Assembly: GCA_050248955.1 (NCBI GenBank)
Contig: JBFWRK010000019.1
Span: forward strand, 1 to 64,000
Direction: 5' to 3'
DNA: 64,000 nucleotides
Source: JBFWRK01 sp050248955
GTDB lineage: Bacteria; Actinomycetota; Acidimicrobiia; Acidimicrobiales; Ilumatobacteraceae
A program made the position numbers and the translations under genes. This document shows positions 8,013 to 15,720 of this stretch, in pieces. How positions within the stretch are numbered: position 1 is the stretch's first letter; the number at the start of each line of letters is the position of its first letter. The notes under the pieces were generated by a model. It was given only the letters and a program-made list of their open reading frames with translations. It ran no database searches and was not told the DNA's origin.

Positions 8013-8882
8013 ATGGCAGCAGTCGCATTCATCGGACTCGGCGTGATGGGTGGCCCGATGGCCCGGCACCTCGCCGCTGCGGGGCATGACGTCACCGTGT
8101 ACAACCGCACGACGGAGAAGGCGATGGCGTGGGTCGCCGAGCACGGCGGCGTTTCGGCGCCTACGCCACGGGCCGCTGCGGTCGGCGCCGACCACGTCTT
8201 CGTCTGCGTGGGCAACGACGACGACGTCCGTTCGGTCGTGCTCGGCGACGACGGCGCGCTCGCGGGCATGGCGCCGACCTCCGTGCTGGTCGACCACACG
8301 ACGGCATCGGCCGATCTCGCTCGAGAGCTCGCCCGCGCCGCTGCCGCTGTTGGGGTCGGCTTCGTCGACGCGCCGGTATCGGGTGGCCAGGCCGGCGCCG
8401 AGAACGGGACGCTCACCGTGATGTGCGGCGGCGACGGGGCGTCGTTCGCGAAGGTCGAGCCGGTGATCGCGGCGTACTCCCGCGCGTGCCGGCTGCTCGG
8501 CGAAGCGGGGGCCGGCCAGCTCACGAAGATGGTGAACCAGATCTGCATCGCAGGTCTCGTGCAGGCGCTCGCGGAGGGCGTCAACTTCGCGCAGCACGCC
8601 GGGCTGGATGTCGGTGCCGTGATCGACGTGATCAGCAAGGGCGCGGCGCAGTCGTGGCAGATGGAGAACCGGGCGAGGACGATGGCGGACGGGTCGTTCG
8701 AGTTCGGCTTCGCGGTCGAGTGGATGCGCAAGGACCTCGGGATCTGCCTCGACGAGGCGAACCGCAACGGTGCACGCCTGCCCGTGACTGCGCTCGTCGA
8801 CCAGTTCTACGCGCAGGTCACCGCCCGGGGCGGCCGGCGGTGGGACACGTCCAGCCTGATGCACCTGCTCGCCAACGACTGA
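8013..8882 (+). CDS. NAD(P)-dependent beta-hydroxyacid dehydrogenase (3-hydroxyisobutyrate dehydrogenase family)
   Basis: 289-residue beta-hydroxyacid dehydrogenase. The Rossmann start FIGLGVMGGPMARHLAAAG (GxGxxG) leads to VYNRTTEK, where Asn-Arg after the second strand suggests NADP(H). The substrate motif DAPVSGGQAGAENGTL and the catalytic-lysine helix GAGQLTKMVNQ are intact. Related enzymes oxidise 3-hydroxyisobutyrate, tartronate semialdehyde or 6-phosphogluconate, or reduce small aldehydes such as succinic semialdehyde. It stands alone between divergent and convergent neighbours, so the acid used is unclear. Confidence 0.9.
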   Translation: MAAVAFIGLGVMGGPMARHLAAAGHDVTVYNRTTEKAMAWVAEHGGVSAPTPRAAAVGADHVFVCVGNDDDVRSVVLGDDGALAGMAPTSVLVDHTTASADLARELARAAAAVGVGFVDAPVSGGQAGAENGTLTVMCGGDGASFAKVEPVIAAYSRACRLLGEAGAGQLTKMVNQICIAGLVQALAEGVNFAQHAGLDVGAVIDVISKGAAQSWQMENRARTMADGSFEFGFAVEWMRKDLGICLDEANRNGARLPVTALVDQFYAQVTARGGRRWDTSSLMHLLAND

Positions 8883-8911
8883 AGCTCGCTCGGCCAACAC
8901 CGCCGCCATGG

Positions 8912-9958
8912 CTACGACGGTAGGTCGGTGGTCAGCCGACCGACCGCGGTGTTGACCGTTGCGGTCGTCGGCTCGAAGCGGCGCGGTCCCATGATCTTCG
9001 CCATCAGGTGCTCGCCGGCAACGACCGCCGGATACCGCGGTGGCCGATCGGCGCTGCAGCACGTGGGCAGGCATTCGATCGTGGCGTCGTAGTTGGCGTC
9101 GAAGAAGAACGCGACCGAGCGACGCTTCGACGAACCCGACGCGTCGACCGGGGGCGGCACGACGCGGTGGATCGTCGAGCGCCACTGGTCGTTGCTCCAC
9201 TCGGCGAGCAGATCGCCGAGGTTCAGCACGAGCGCGCCCGGCGTCGGGACGACCGGGCACCAGTCGCCGTCCGGGCCGATGATCTCGAGACCGGGCACTG
9301 GGTCCGCGTGCAGCACGGTCACGACGCCGTAGTCGGTGTGCGCGCCCATTCGCATCTGGCCCGGCTCGGGCAGCGGATCGCCGGCGCGGTGCTCGTAGTT
9401 GTTCACCCGCATCGTCGTCGTGCTCCGGTCGACGTGAGGCCGGAACCACTGTTCGCCGAGGTCGAGCGCGACCGAGAAGATGTCGGTCATCGTGAGCGCA
9501 ACCCGCCGGGCGTCGCGGAAGTACGCCTCGAGCGCGGGTCGCAGCGCCGGCACCTCCGGCGGCCAGATGTTGCCCGCGAAGAAGTCGTACGGGTCGTGGT
9601 ACCAGGGGTCGTCGGTCGTGTCGACCTCACCGATGTTGAAGGCCTCGAAGAGGTCGGGCCGCGGCGCGTCGACGCCGATGCTGTAGCTCAACGCCTCCGA
9701 GCCGAGCGGCGCATAACCCCGATTGATCCCGGGGTGCGATGGCATCGCGTGCCGCTTGGCCTCGATGGGGAGCGCGAAGAACTCGTCGGTTGCGGCGCGC
9801 ATCGCGTCGATCGTCGCCGTCCCGATGCCATGGCCGACGACCTGCAGGAAGCCGACCTGTCGACACGCGTCATCGAGCTCCGCGGCGACGCGACGGCGGT
9901 CCGCATCGTTGCCGGCGAACCACGGGGAGAGGTCGACAGTGGGGACGAGGTCGCTCAC
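8912..9958 (-). CDS. Isopenicillin N synthase family 2-oxoglutarate/Fe(II) dioxygenase
   Basis: 348-residue non-heme iron oxygenase. The N-terminal DIOX_N part has VPTVDLSPWFAG and VGFLQVVGHGIG; the double-stranded beta-helix core has the HxD iron ligands in GAHTDYGVVTVLHAD, the third ligand His in WRSTIHRVVPP, and the 2-oxoglutarate/valine-binding Arg-x-Ser in KRRSVAFFFDANYD. These enzymes hydroxylate, desaturate or cyclise small molecules. GTG 9958 is the start. It diverges from ridA with 49 bp between. Nothing nearby looks like a beta-lactam pathway, so it is not isopenicillin N synthase itself. Confidence 0.88.
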   Translation of the reverse strand: MSDLVPTVDLSPWFAGNDADRRRVAAELDDACRQVGFLQVVGHGIGTATIDAMRAATDEFFALPIEAKRHAMPSHPGINRGYAPLGSEALSYSIGVDAPRPDLFEAFNIGEVDTTDDPWYHDPYDFFAGNIWPPEVPALRPALEAYFRDARRVALTMTDIFSVALDLGEQWFRPHVDRSTTTMRVNNYEHRAGDPLPEPGQMRMGAHTDYGVVTVLHADPVPGLEIIGPDGDWCPVVPTPGALVLNLGDLLAEWSNDQWRSTIHRVVPPPVDASGSSKRRSVAFFFDANYDATIECLPTCCSADRPPRYPAVVAGEHLMAKIMGPRRFEPTTATVNTAVGRLTTDLPS

Positions 9959-10007
9959 GGCCCCACCGTACGCGCCCGCTACGGTCGCCCGCAGGAGGTG
10001 CCGACCG

Positions 10008-10397
10008 ATGTCCCGACACGCGTTCTCGAGCCCCGACGCACCGAAGGCGCTCGGTCCATACTCGGCGGCGGTCGAGGCGGAGCCGTTCGTGTACCTCGCC
10101 GGTCAGACGCCGGTCGATCCCGCGACCGGGCGGCTCGTCGAGGGCGACATCGCCGTCCAGACGAACCAGGTGTTCGACAACCTCTTCGCCGTGCTCGCTT
10201 CGGCCGGGCTCGGCCCGGCGGACGTCGTGAAGGTGAACGTCTACCTCACGGACATCGCCAACGACTTCGCTGCGATGAACGCCGCCTACGCCGAGCGGTT
10301 CGAATCACCGTACCCCGCTCGCACGACGGTCTGCGTCGCCGGACTGCCGATGGGGGCCAACGTCGAGATCGAGCTCGTCGCCCGCCGCCCCACCTGA
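10008..10397 (+). CDS. ridA: RidA family reactive-imine deaminase
   Basis: 129-residue RidA/YjgF/UK114 protein. RidA enzymes hydrolyse reactive enamine/imine intermediates released by PLP enzymes. Seen: APKALGPYSAAVEA near the start, LAGQTPVDPATGRLV, VVKVNVYLTDIANDFAAMN, and the C-terminal motif PARTTVCVAGLPMGANVEIE, which supplies the substrate-binding Arg and the final Glu. ATG 10008 has AGGAGG upstream (9993-9998); the longer frame from 9723 is not supported. Several PLP enzymes in the window (decarboxylase, class III aminotransferase) could create its substrates. Confidence 0.92.
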   Translation: MSRHAFSSPDAPKALGPYSAAVEAEPFVYLAGQTPVDPATGRLVEGDIAVQTNQVFDNLFAVLASAGLGPADVVKVNVYLTDIANDFAAMNAAYAERFESPYPARTTVCVAGLPMGANVEIELVARRPT

Positions 10398-10433
10398 CCC
10401 GCAAGGCCACCCCGACCCTCCGAGTGGCGCTGG

Positions 10434-10467
10434 CGCTGCCTGACCCCCGACGCTGCCTGATCCCCGA
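10434..10467. repeat. 17-bp tandem repeat upstream of the AbiEi-like gene
   Basis: Two 17-bp units (CGCTGCCTGACCCCCGA and CGCTGCCTGATCCCCGA, 16/17 identical) are followed by a partial third unit at 10468. They lie between the end of ridA and the first hairpin. Confidence 0.8.
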
Positions 10468-10498
10468 CGCTGCCCGCGGCGTCGATCATCCCGTTGAT

Positions 10499-10535
10499 GG
10501 CAGACTTCTGCACGACATCCGTGCAGAACTCTGCC
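10499..10535. repeat. Hairpin repeat, copy 1 (left flank of the AbiEi-like gene)
   Basis: A 16-bp inverted repeat with one mismatch around a 5-nt loop (ACATC). The left arm GGCAGACTTCTGCACG shares CAGACTTCTGCACG exactly with copy 2 at 11641. It ends 16 nt before the GTG start of the gene, so it could be an operator, part of a leader, a terminator for ridA, or a mobile-element end. Confidence 0.9.
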
Positions 10536-10551
10536 GAGCACGGGATGCCGG

Positions 10552-11571
10552 GTGCCGACCGCCGTCGCACACATCGGTTGTGTGCCGGCCAGCGACGATT
10601 CCCACGAAGACTCCCACGAGGACTCCCACGAAGACTCCCACGAAGACTCCTGCGAGGCTCCTTCGGTGCCCGAGCTCGTCACGGCGGAGCTCGCACGGCA
10701 CGACGGGGTGGCAGCCGTGCGGACCCTCGAGCGGCTCGGTCTCCGACGCCGCCAGATCGACGGTCTCGTGGCGGCGGGTTGGTGGGAGCGCGCAGGACGG
10801 GGCGTCGTGCGCGACCGCGCCGCGCCGCGGACGTGGCGCCAGGAGCTGTGGGCTGCGGCGCTGGCGGTCGGGCCGCATGCGGTCGCCAGCCACGAGTCGG
10901 CCGCGGCGCTCCACGGGCTCGGCGGCTTCGCCGAGGGACCGATCGTTCTCTCGGTACCTCGAGCGGCCCGCGGTCGGCGGCAGGGCATGGTGGTCCATGG
11001 AGCCGGCCGGCTCGCCCGGCCCGATGTCGTCGAGATCGACGGGATGCGGGTGACGAGCGCGTCGCGCACGATCATCGATCTCGCCGCGATCGGCACGGCC
11101 GCAGGGCGCCTCGCCGACGTCATCGACGACTCGTGCCGCCTCGGCCTGTCGTCGCCCGCCTACGTCCGCCGGCGCCTCGACGCGCTCGGCCGGCGCGGGC
11201 GAGCGGGCGTGCGGCTGCTCGACGAGCTGATGCTCGACTCCGGCGGCCACAGCCACCTGGAGCGGCGTTTCCTCGGCTTGGTCCGCTCGATGGGTCTTCC
11301 CCGGCCGAGCTGTCAGGTCATCCATCGGCGCGGCAGCCGCACGGTCGCGCGCGTCGACTTCGAGTGGACGCCGTGGCGCACGGTCGTCGAGGTCAGCGGT
11401 CGCCGTGGGCACGTGAGCGATCGCGACCGGACGAAGGATGCTCAGCGCCGCAACGAGCTCCAGCACGAGGGCTTCGTCGTGCTCGAGTTCACGACTGCGC
11501 ACATCCTCGGTGATCCCGAGTACGTGCACACGACCCTCACGTCGCACCTCTCGGCCCACATCGTGGGGTGA
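10552..11571 (+). CDS. AbiEi-like winged-helix / DUF559 nuclease-like protein
   Basis: 339-residue protein. After an unusual acidic tandem repeat (Asp-Ser-His-Glu units, residues 16-35) comes a winged-helix segment like the N-domain of AbiEi antitoxins (VPELVTAELARHDGVAAVRT, LRRRQIDGLVAAGWWERAGRGV) and then LAVGPHAVASHESAAALHG, VTSASRTIIDLAAIG. The C-terminal 110 residues look like DUF559, a Vsr-type restriction-endonuclease fold: GGHSHLERRFL (Glu), VARVDFEWTPWRTVVEVSGR (Asp...Glu-x-Ser in place of Glu-x-Lys), RDRTKDAQRRNELQHEG. GTG 10552 is tentative; GTG 10582 is possible. It has no adjacent toxin partner. The identical hairpins on both sides make it look like a cassette. Confidence 0.72.
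   Translation: MPTAVAHIGCVPASDDSHEDSHEDSHEDSHEDSCEAPSVPELVTAELARHDGVAAVRTLERLGLRRRQIDGLVAAGWWERAGRGVVRDRAAPRTWRQELWAAALAVGPHAVASHESAAALHGLGGFAEGPIVLSVPRAARGRRQGMVVHGAGRLARPDVVEIDGMRVTSASRTIIDLAAIGTAAGRLADVIDDSCRLGLSSPAYVRRRLDALGRRGRAGVRLLDELMLDSGGHSHLERRFLGLVRSMGLPRPSCQVIHRRGSRTVARVDFEWTPWRTVVEVSGRRGHVSDRDRTKDAQRRNELQHEGFVVLEFTTAHILGDPEYVHTTLTSHLSAHIVG
10597..10656 (+). repeat. 12-bp in-frame coding tandem repeat (five units)
   Basis: Five units of GACTCCCACGAA-type sequence encode Asp-Ser-His-Glu four times and then Asp-Ser-Cys-Glu. Unit length is a multiple of three, so copy-number change would keep the reading frame. Confidence 0.92.
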
Positions 11572-11600
11572 GTGGGGTGAGTGGCGGTGAGTGGCGGTGA
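11563..11600. repeat. 9-10 bp tandem repeat at the 3' end of the AbiEi-like gene
   Basis: Two GTGGGGTGA units (11563-11580) are followed by two GTGGCGGTGA units (11581-11600). The gene's stop codon lies inside the first unit. Confidence 0.88.
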
Positions 11601-11640
11601 GTGGCGGGTCTCACTCCGCCGGCGAGCACCTCGAGTAGCC

Positions 11641-11677
11641 GTCAGACTTCTGCACGCCTCACGTGCAGAAGTCTGAC
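11641..11677. repeat. Hairpin repeat, copy 2 (right flank of the AbiEi-like gene)
   Basis: A perfect 16-bp inverted repeat, GTCAGACTTCTGCACG and its complement, around the 5-nt loop CCTCA. It lies between two convergent genes and could act as a bidirectional terminator, but there is no T-run and its sequence nearly duplicates copy 1 at 10499. Confidence 0.92.
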
Positions 11678-11726
11678 CACCTCGGAAAAGGCCAGCTGGA
11701 GGGAGCCTCGACGGGAACCTCGGGGG

Positions 11727-12944
11727 TCAGGCGACGGCGAGGGGGAGGCGGTCGACGCCGCGGATGGTGAGCCGGTCGCGCCAGCTCGGTTCCTCCAGCA
11801 GCTCGAGCGTCGGGAACCGGCGGACGAGCGAGCCGATCGCCACGTCGGCCTCCAGGCGGGCGAGTGACGCTCCGAGGCAGTAGTGGATGCCGGCCGAGAA
11901 CGCGAGGTGCCGGCCGGCGTTCGGCCGATCGAGGTGCAGCTCGTGCGGGTCGGCGAACATCGCCGGGTCGTGGTTCGCGGCACCGAGCAGTGCCATCACG
12001 ACGGTGCCGGGCTCCACCTCGACGTCGCCGAAGCGAACGGGCACGATCGGGACTCGGACGGTGAGCTGCACCGGCCCGTCGAACCGGAGCAGCTCGTCGA
12101 CGGCCTTCGTGCCGATCGACGGGTCGTCGCGCCAGCGCGCCAGTTGGTCCCTGTTGCGGAGCAGCGCCAGCGTGCCGTTGCCGATCAGGTTCACCGTCGT
12201 CTCGTGCCCCGCCACGTAGAGCAGCGTCACGAACGCCCGTAGCTCGGCGAAGCTCAGCCGGTCGCCGGACTCCTCGGCGGCGATGAGCGCCGAGAGCAGG
12301 TCGTCGCCGGGGTGCCGACGGCGCTGCTCGATCACCTCGCTCACGTAGTGGCCCATCTGCCGGCCGGCTTCGTCGGCCGCAGCGATGCCGGCCTCGTCGG
12401 TGGTCGGCTCGAGCGCCGCGGTGAGGATCTGCGACCAGTGCCGCAGTTCGTCAGCGCGCTCGGTCGGCATGTCGAGCAGCTCGGAGATGACCTGGAACGG
12501 CACCGGGAAGGCGAGCTCGTCGACGAGCTCCATCTCACCGCGGGCCGCAGCGCGGTCGAGGACCTCGTCGACGAGCGTCTGGATCCGTGGACGGAGCCGC
12601 TCGATGGCTGTGGGCGTGAACGCCAGGCTGACGAGCCGCCGCAGGCGGGTGTGGTCGGGCGGGTCGAGGTTGAGGATCGTCTTCGCCGCCGTGCCGTCGC
12701 GCAGGCGCTCGCGCCGGAGCTGCCGGCGAAGCATCTGCCCGGGATCGGCAGGCGTAGCGTTCGCCTCGATGTCTCGCGAGAAGTCGTTGCTGCGCAGGGT
12801 TGCGACGACATCCTCGTACCTCGACAGCACGATCGAGCCGATGGCGCTCACGTGGACGGGTTCCTCGCGCCGGAGCTCGTCGTAGAACGGATAGGGATCG
12901 GCGCGGAACGCCGGATCGAACGGGTTGAACAGGAGCTTTGTCAC
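11727..12944 (-). CDS. Cytochrome P450
   Basis: 405-residue bacterial class I P450. Seen: the N-terminal NPFDPAFRADPYPFYDELR, the C-helix region PPDHTRLRRLVSLAFTP, the I-helix oxygen-activating motif LLYVAGHETTVNLIGN, the ExxR pair in VDELLRFDGPVQLTVR, and the heme-ligand loop LAFSAGIHYCLGASLARLE with its Cys. It needs a ferredoxin and reductase, which are not encoded here. GTG 12944 is chosen because it overlaps the SDR stop (GTGA), giving a three-gene operon (LLM oxidoreductase, SDR, P450). The operon context and divergent TetR point to catabolism or tailoring of a hydrophobic substrate. Confidence 0.93.
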   Translation of the reverse strand: MTKLLFNPFDPAFRADPYPFYDELRREEPVHVSAIGSIVLSRYEDVVATLRSNDFSRDIEANATPADPGQMLRRQLRRERLRDGTAAKTILNLDPPDHTRLRRLVSLAFTPTAIERLRPRIQTLVDEVLDRAAARGEMELVDELAFPVPFQVISELLDMPTERADELRHWSQILTAALEPTTDEAGIAAADEAGRQMGHYVSEVIEQRRRHPGDDLLSALIAAEESGDRLSFAELRAFVTLLYVAGHETTVNLIGNGTLALLRNRDQLARWRDDPSIGTKAVDELLRFDGPVQLTVRVPIVPVRFGDVEVEPGTVVMALLGAANHDPAMFADPHELHLDRPNAGRHLAFSAGIHYCLGASLARLEADVAIGSLVRRFPTLELLEEPSWRDRLTIRGVDRLPLAVA

Positions 12945-13687
12945 AGCGCAGGGTTCCAGTCGTAGGACCTGATCGGGTCTTCGCCCCAGGCGATCCACTG
13001 TGCTCCGGGCGTGCGCACCTCGAGCGCGTGAACGACGACCTCGGCGATCCGTGACGGCGGCATGATCGGCAGGCCGAGCTCAGCGATGCGATCGCGGCCG
13101 TCCGGGCCGAGGATCGAGGTGTCGACGAAGCCGGGGTTGAGCGAGCTGATGCAGACGCCGTACGGCTCGAGCGCCGGCGCCAGTGAGCGGACGAGACCGA
13201 CGACGGCGTGCTTCGTCACGCTGTAGATCGGATCCATCGGCATGCCGACGAGACCGGCGAGTGAGGCCGTGACGACGATGTCCCCGGACTGCCGCTCGCA
13301 CATGCCCGGGATCAATGCCCGAGCGCCGAAGACGACCCCGTCGATGTTGACGCCGAGCGCCTTCCGATAGTCGTCGTCGGTCAGGTCGGCGAGCGGGATC
13401 GGCGACGGTTCGAGCACGCGCTCGCTGCGCGTCGTGACCCCAGCGTTCAGCACGCCGATGTCGAACGGGTCGTTCGTGCTGACGATCCGGTCCCATGCCT
13501 CGGGATCGGCGACGTCGAGGCGCTCGAACGCAGCACCGACCTCGCGGGCGAGCTCGGTGCCCGCATCGACCGCGATGTCGGCGATCACGACACCGGCACC
13601 ATCGGCGACGAGACGCCGCGCGATGGCGGCGCCGATGCCCGTCGCTCCGCCGGTCACGAGCGCATGGCGTCCTGAGAGCGGTCCCAT
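12941..13687 (-). CDS. SDR family oxidoreductase
   Basis: 248-residue short-chain dehydrogenase. Seen: cofactor motif TGGATGIGAAIARRL, VVIADIAVDAG (Asp after the second strand, favouring NAD), VLNAGVTT, the catalytic Ser in VVTASLAGLVGM, and Tyr/Lys in YSVTKHAVVGLVRSL. ATG 13687 is 2 nt from the stop of the upstream LLM gene and the 3' end overlaps the P450 start, so all three are co-transcribed. The C-terminal 25 residues (ALEVRTPGAQWIAWGEDP) are family-typical but do not reveal the substrate. Confidence 0.9.
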   Translation of the reverse strand: MGPLSGRHALVTGGATGIGAAIARRLVADGAGVVIADIAVDAGTELAREVGAAFERLDVADPEAWDRIVSTNDPFDIGVLNAGVTTRSERVLEPSPIPLADLTDDDYRKALGVNIDGVVFGARALIPGMCERQSGDIVVTASLAGLVGMPMDPIYSVTKHAVVGLVRSLAPALEPYGVCISSLNPGFVDTSILGPDGRDRIAELGLPIMPPSRIAEVVVHALEVRTPGAQWIAWGEDPIRSYDWNPAL

Positions 13688-13689
13688 GG

Positions 13690-15045
13690 TCAGCCCGCGA
13701 TTCCCGCAGTGTCGTCCCGGCGCCCGGCCGCCCGGTCGTCGGCCCAACGCTGCAGCATCAGCTTCATCTCCTCGCTGCCGCTCGCATCGGCCCATTGGCG
13801 GGGGATCGCCGGGAACGTGTAGTCACCGAGGTCGACCGGCTCCACGACCTTGCGTGCCATCGCCGCCTCGACGACCGGTGCGAGCCGGGCCTGCTTCTTC
13901 GCCACCAGTTCGGGGTCGCGCTCGGCGAACTCGGGTAGCACCTCGCGCCCGAAGAGCTCGATCGACTCCATGATGTGCTCGTGACTGTTGCGGCCGGCCT
14001 GCATCACGAAGATCACCTGGTCGACGCCGGCCTCCTCGTACCGTCGCAAGTACTCGCGCACCTGCTCTGGTGTTCCGATCGCGCCCCGTAGTCCGGTGGT
14101 GTCGCCGGCCGCGACCTTCGCCCCGAGGCGCTCCTCCTTCACCGCTCGGGCGATGGCATCGGGGTCGAAGCCCTGGGCGCTGCGCCGTTCGACGTACTCG
14201 GACCAGACGTCGGTCTTCGCGGGGCGGTGCTCGCCGAACACGTAGAAGTGCCCGAGTGAGTAGCCGAAGAAGTTCGCGCCCTCGATGCCGCGGCGGATCG
14301 CCTCGTCCTCGTCGTGGTGCATCATCATCGGGCTGACGCAGGCGACCTGCGGGTTGATCGCGTAGCCGACCGGCACGCACTTCTCGGCCAGCGTGTGCTC
14401 GTACTCGGAGACCCAGGTGCGGGCTTCCTCGGGGTCGATGAACGCGAACGTCAGCGCCCCGATGCCCTTCTCCGCGGCGAGCAGGATCGTGTCGCGCCTG
14501 CTGCAGGCGACCCACAGCGGGGGATGCGGCTGTTGCTTCGGCTTCGGCAGCACGTTCCGCGGCGGCATCTGGACGAACTGGCCGTCGACCCCCGTGAACG
14601 GCGTCTCGACCATGCATCGCACTGCGACCTCGAGGCCCTCGAGCCACATGTCCCGCTTGAGGAGCGGATCGATCTGGAAGCCGCCGAGCTCCGCCTCGCT
14701 GCTGCTCTCGCCGCTGCCGAAGTCGACCCGTCCGCCCGACACGAGGTCGAGCATCGCGACCCGCTCGGCGGTGCGCGCCGGGTGGTTGAACTTCGGTGCG
14801 GTGAGGATGATGCCGTGACCGAGCCGCATGTTCTTCGTGCGCTGGCTGCAGGCGGCGAGGAACACCTCGGGCGCGGAGGAGTGGCTGTACTCCTCGAGGA
14901 AGTGGTGCTCGACCTCCCAGACGTACTGGATGCCGAGCGAGTCGGCGAGCTCGACCTGGTCGAGCGCGTTCTGGATGAGGGTGTACTCGCTGTCGTCGGC
15001 CCACGGGCGGCCCATCTGGTGCTCGTAGAAGATGCCGAACTTCAT
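13690..15045 (-). CDS. LLM class flavin-dependent oxidoreductase (luciferase-like)
   Basis: 451-residue luciferase-like monooxygenase that uses FMNH2 or F420. It begins MKFGIFYEHQMGRPWADDSEY, and has VWEVEHHFLEEYSHSSAPEVF, the RTAERVAMLDLVSGGRVDFG signature, and PHPPLWVACSRRDTILLAAEKG. It is longer than the usual 330-380 residues, with an extended C-terminus after EQVREYLRRYEEAGVDQVI. ATG 15045 is preceded by AAGGGG. It is the first gene of an operon with an SDR and a P450. The promoter overlaps the putative TetR operator. A monooxygenase starting attack on an aliphatic or terpene-like compound is a fair inference. Confidence 0.88.
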   Translation of the reverse strand: MKFGIFYEHQMGRPWADDSEYTLIQNALDQVELADSLGIQYVWEVEHHFLEEYSHSSAPEVFLAACSQRTKNMRLGHGIILTAPKFNHPARTAERVAMLDLVSGGRVDFGSGESSSEAELGGFQIDPLLKRDMWLEGLEVAVRCMVETPFTGVDGQFVQMPPRNVLPKPKQQPHPPLWVACSRRDTILLAAEKGIGALTFAFIDPEEARTWVSEYEHTLAEKCVPVGYAINPQVACVSPMMMHHDEDEAIRRGIEGANFFGYSLGHFYVFGEHRPAKTDVWSEYVERRSAQGFDPDAIARAVKEERLGAKVAAGDTTGLRGAIGTPEQVREYLRRYEEAGVDQVIFVMQAGRNSHEHIMESIELFGREVLPEFAERDPELVAKKQARLAPVVEAAMARKVVEPVDLGDYTFPAIPRQWADASGSEEMKLMLQRWADDRAAGRRDDTAGIAG

Positions 15046-15080
15046 GCGTGGTCCCCTTGATCTCCGAACGACGTACCCAC

Positions 15081-15117
15081 TTGGCAAGATGTAAACACGG
15101 CTGTATACATGTGTCAA
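15081..15117. promoter_or_regulatory. Divergent promoters with overlapping TetR operator
   Basis: The dyad ATGTAAACA-cggc-TGTATACAT (15089-15110, 8 of 9 arm positions paired) lies between the TetR gene and the LLM operon. On the plus strand TTGGCA (15081-15086) and TATACA (15104-15109) are 17 bp apart and the -10 ends 7 nt before the TetR ATG, giving a leaderless repressor mRNA. On the minus strand TTGACA (15117-15112) with TTACAT (15094-15089) could drive the operon. A repressor bound to the dyad would cover both -10 boxes. Confidence 0.7.
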
Positions 15118-15716
15118 TGTCCGTCGACGACCTCCGCGCCACGACCCCCCGGCTGCCCCGGGCGCAGCGTCGGGCCCAGATCGTTCGCGCGGCAGCCACC
15201 GCGTTCGTACGTGCCGGGTTCGACGGCACCTCGATGGAGGACGTGGCCGGTGAGGCGGGCGTCACCCGGCTCATCGTGTACCGCATCTTCGAGACCAAGG
15301 AGGACCTGTACCGCGCCGTGCTCGAAGGCGTCGCGGAGCGCCTCACGGCTGCGTTCGGCGAGACCGCGCCGCTGGGCCGCGGGCAGGAGCCGTTCGTCGC
15401 CCCGGCGCTCCTGTCCGTCGCCCGTGCCGACCCGGACGCGTTCCGTCTCTTCTGGCGTCACTCGGCGCACGAGCCCCGGTTCGCCGAGTACCACCGCGCG
15501 TTCCTCGTCGCCGCCGACGCGTACGCCGATGCGATGCTCACCCCGTTCGTGCGCGACGACCTCGTGCGGTCGTGGGCGGTGCCTGCGATCGTTGCCCACC
15601 TGTACGACGGCGTGATCGGCTGGCTGGACGTGGGCGACGAGGCCCGCGACACGGAGTTCGTCGAGTTGATCGGCAGCGGCGTGAGGGCGCTCGTCGGCGC
15701 GTGGTCGGCGCGCTGA
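15117..15716 (+). CDS. TetR/AcrR family transcriptional regulator
   Basis: 199-residue repressor. The N-terminal helix-turn-helix is clear: RRAQIVRAAATAFVRAGFDG, TSMEDVAGEAGVTRLIVYRIF, ETKEDLYRAVLEGVAERL. The rest is the variable ligand-binding helical domain. ATG 15117 is chosen over an upstream frame start at 15048 because promoter elements and the operator occupy that stretch. It is transcribed divergently from the LLM-SDR-P450 operon and very likely represses it and itself through the ATGTAAACA dyad. The inducer is probably a substrate of that operon (inference). Confidence 0.92.
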   Translation: MSVDDLRATTPRLPRAQRRAQIVRAAATAFVRAGFDGTSMEDVAGEAGVTRLIVYRIFETKEDLYRAVLEGVAERLTAAFGETAPLGRGQEPFVAPALLSVARADPDAFRLFWRHSAHEPRFAEYHRAFLVAADAYADAMLTPFVRDDLVRSWAVPAIVAHLYDGVIGWLDVGDEARDTEFVELIGSGVRALVGAWSAR

Positions 15717-15720
15717 TCGG

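Noticed and set aside
8912..9958. Beta-lactam biosynthesis (isopenicillin N synthase)
   Set aside because: The fold and iron ligands match the broad family, but no peptide synthetase or other pathway gene is nearby.
10597..10656. Possible CRISPR array
   Set aside because: The units are contiguous 12-bp repeats without spacers and lie inside a coding region. No cas genes are present, even near the TPR-CHAT protease.
13823..15346. Long minus-strand frame extending the LLM gene across the TetR gene
   Set aside because: It is out of frame with the LLM protein and Arg-rich; the promoter and operator region lies inside it.
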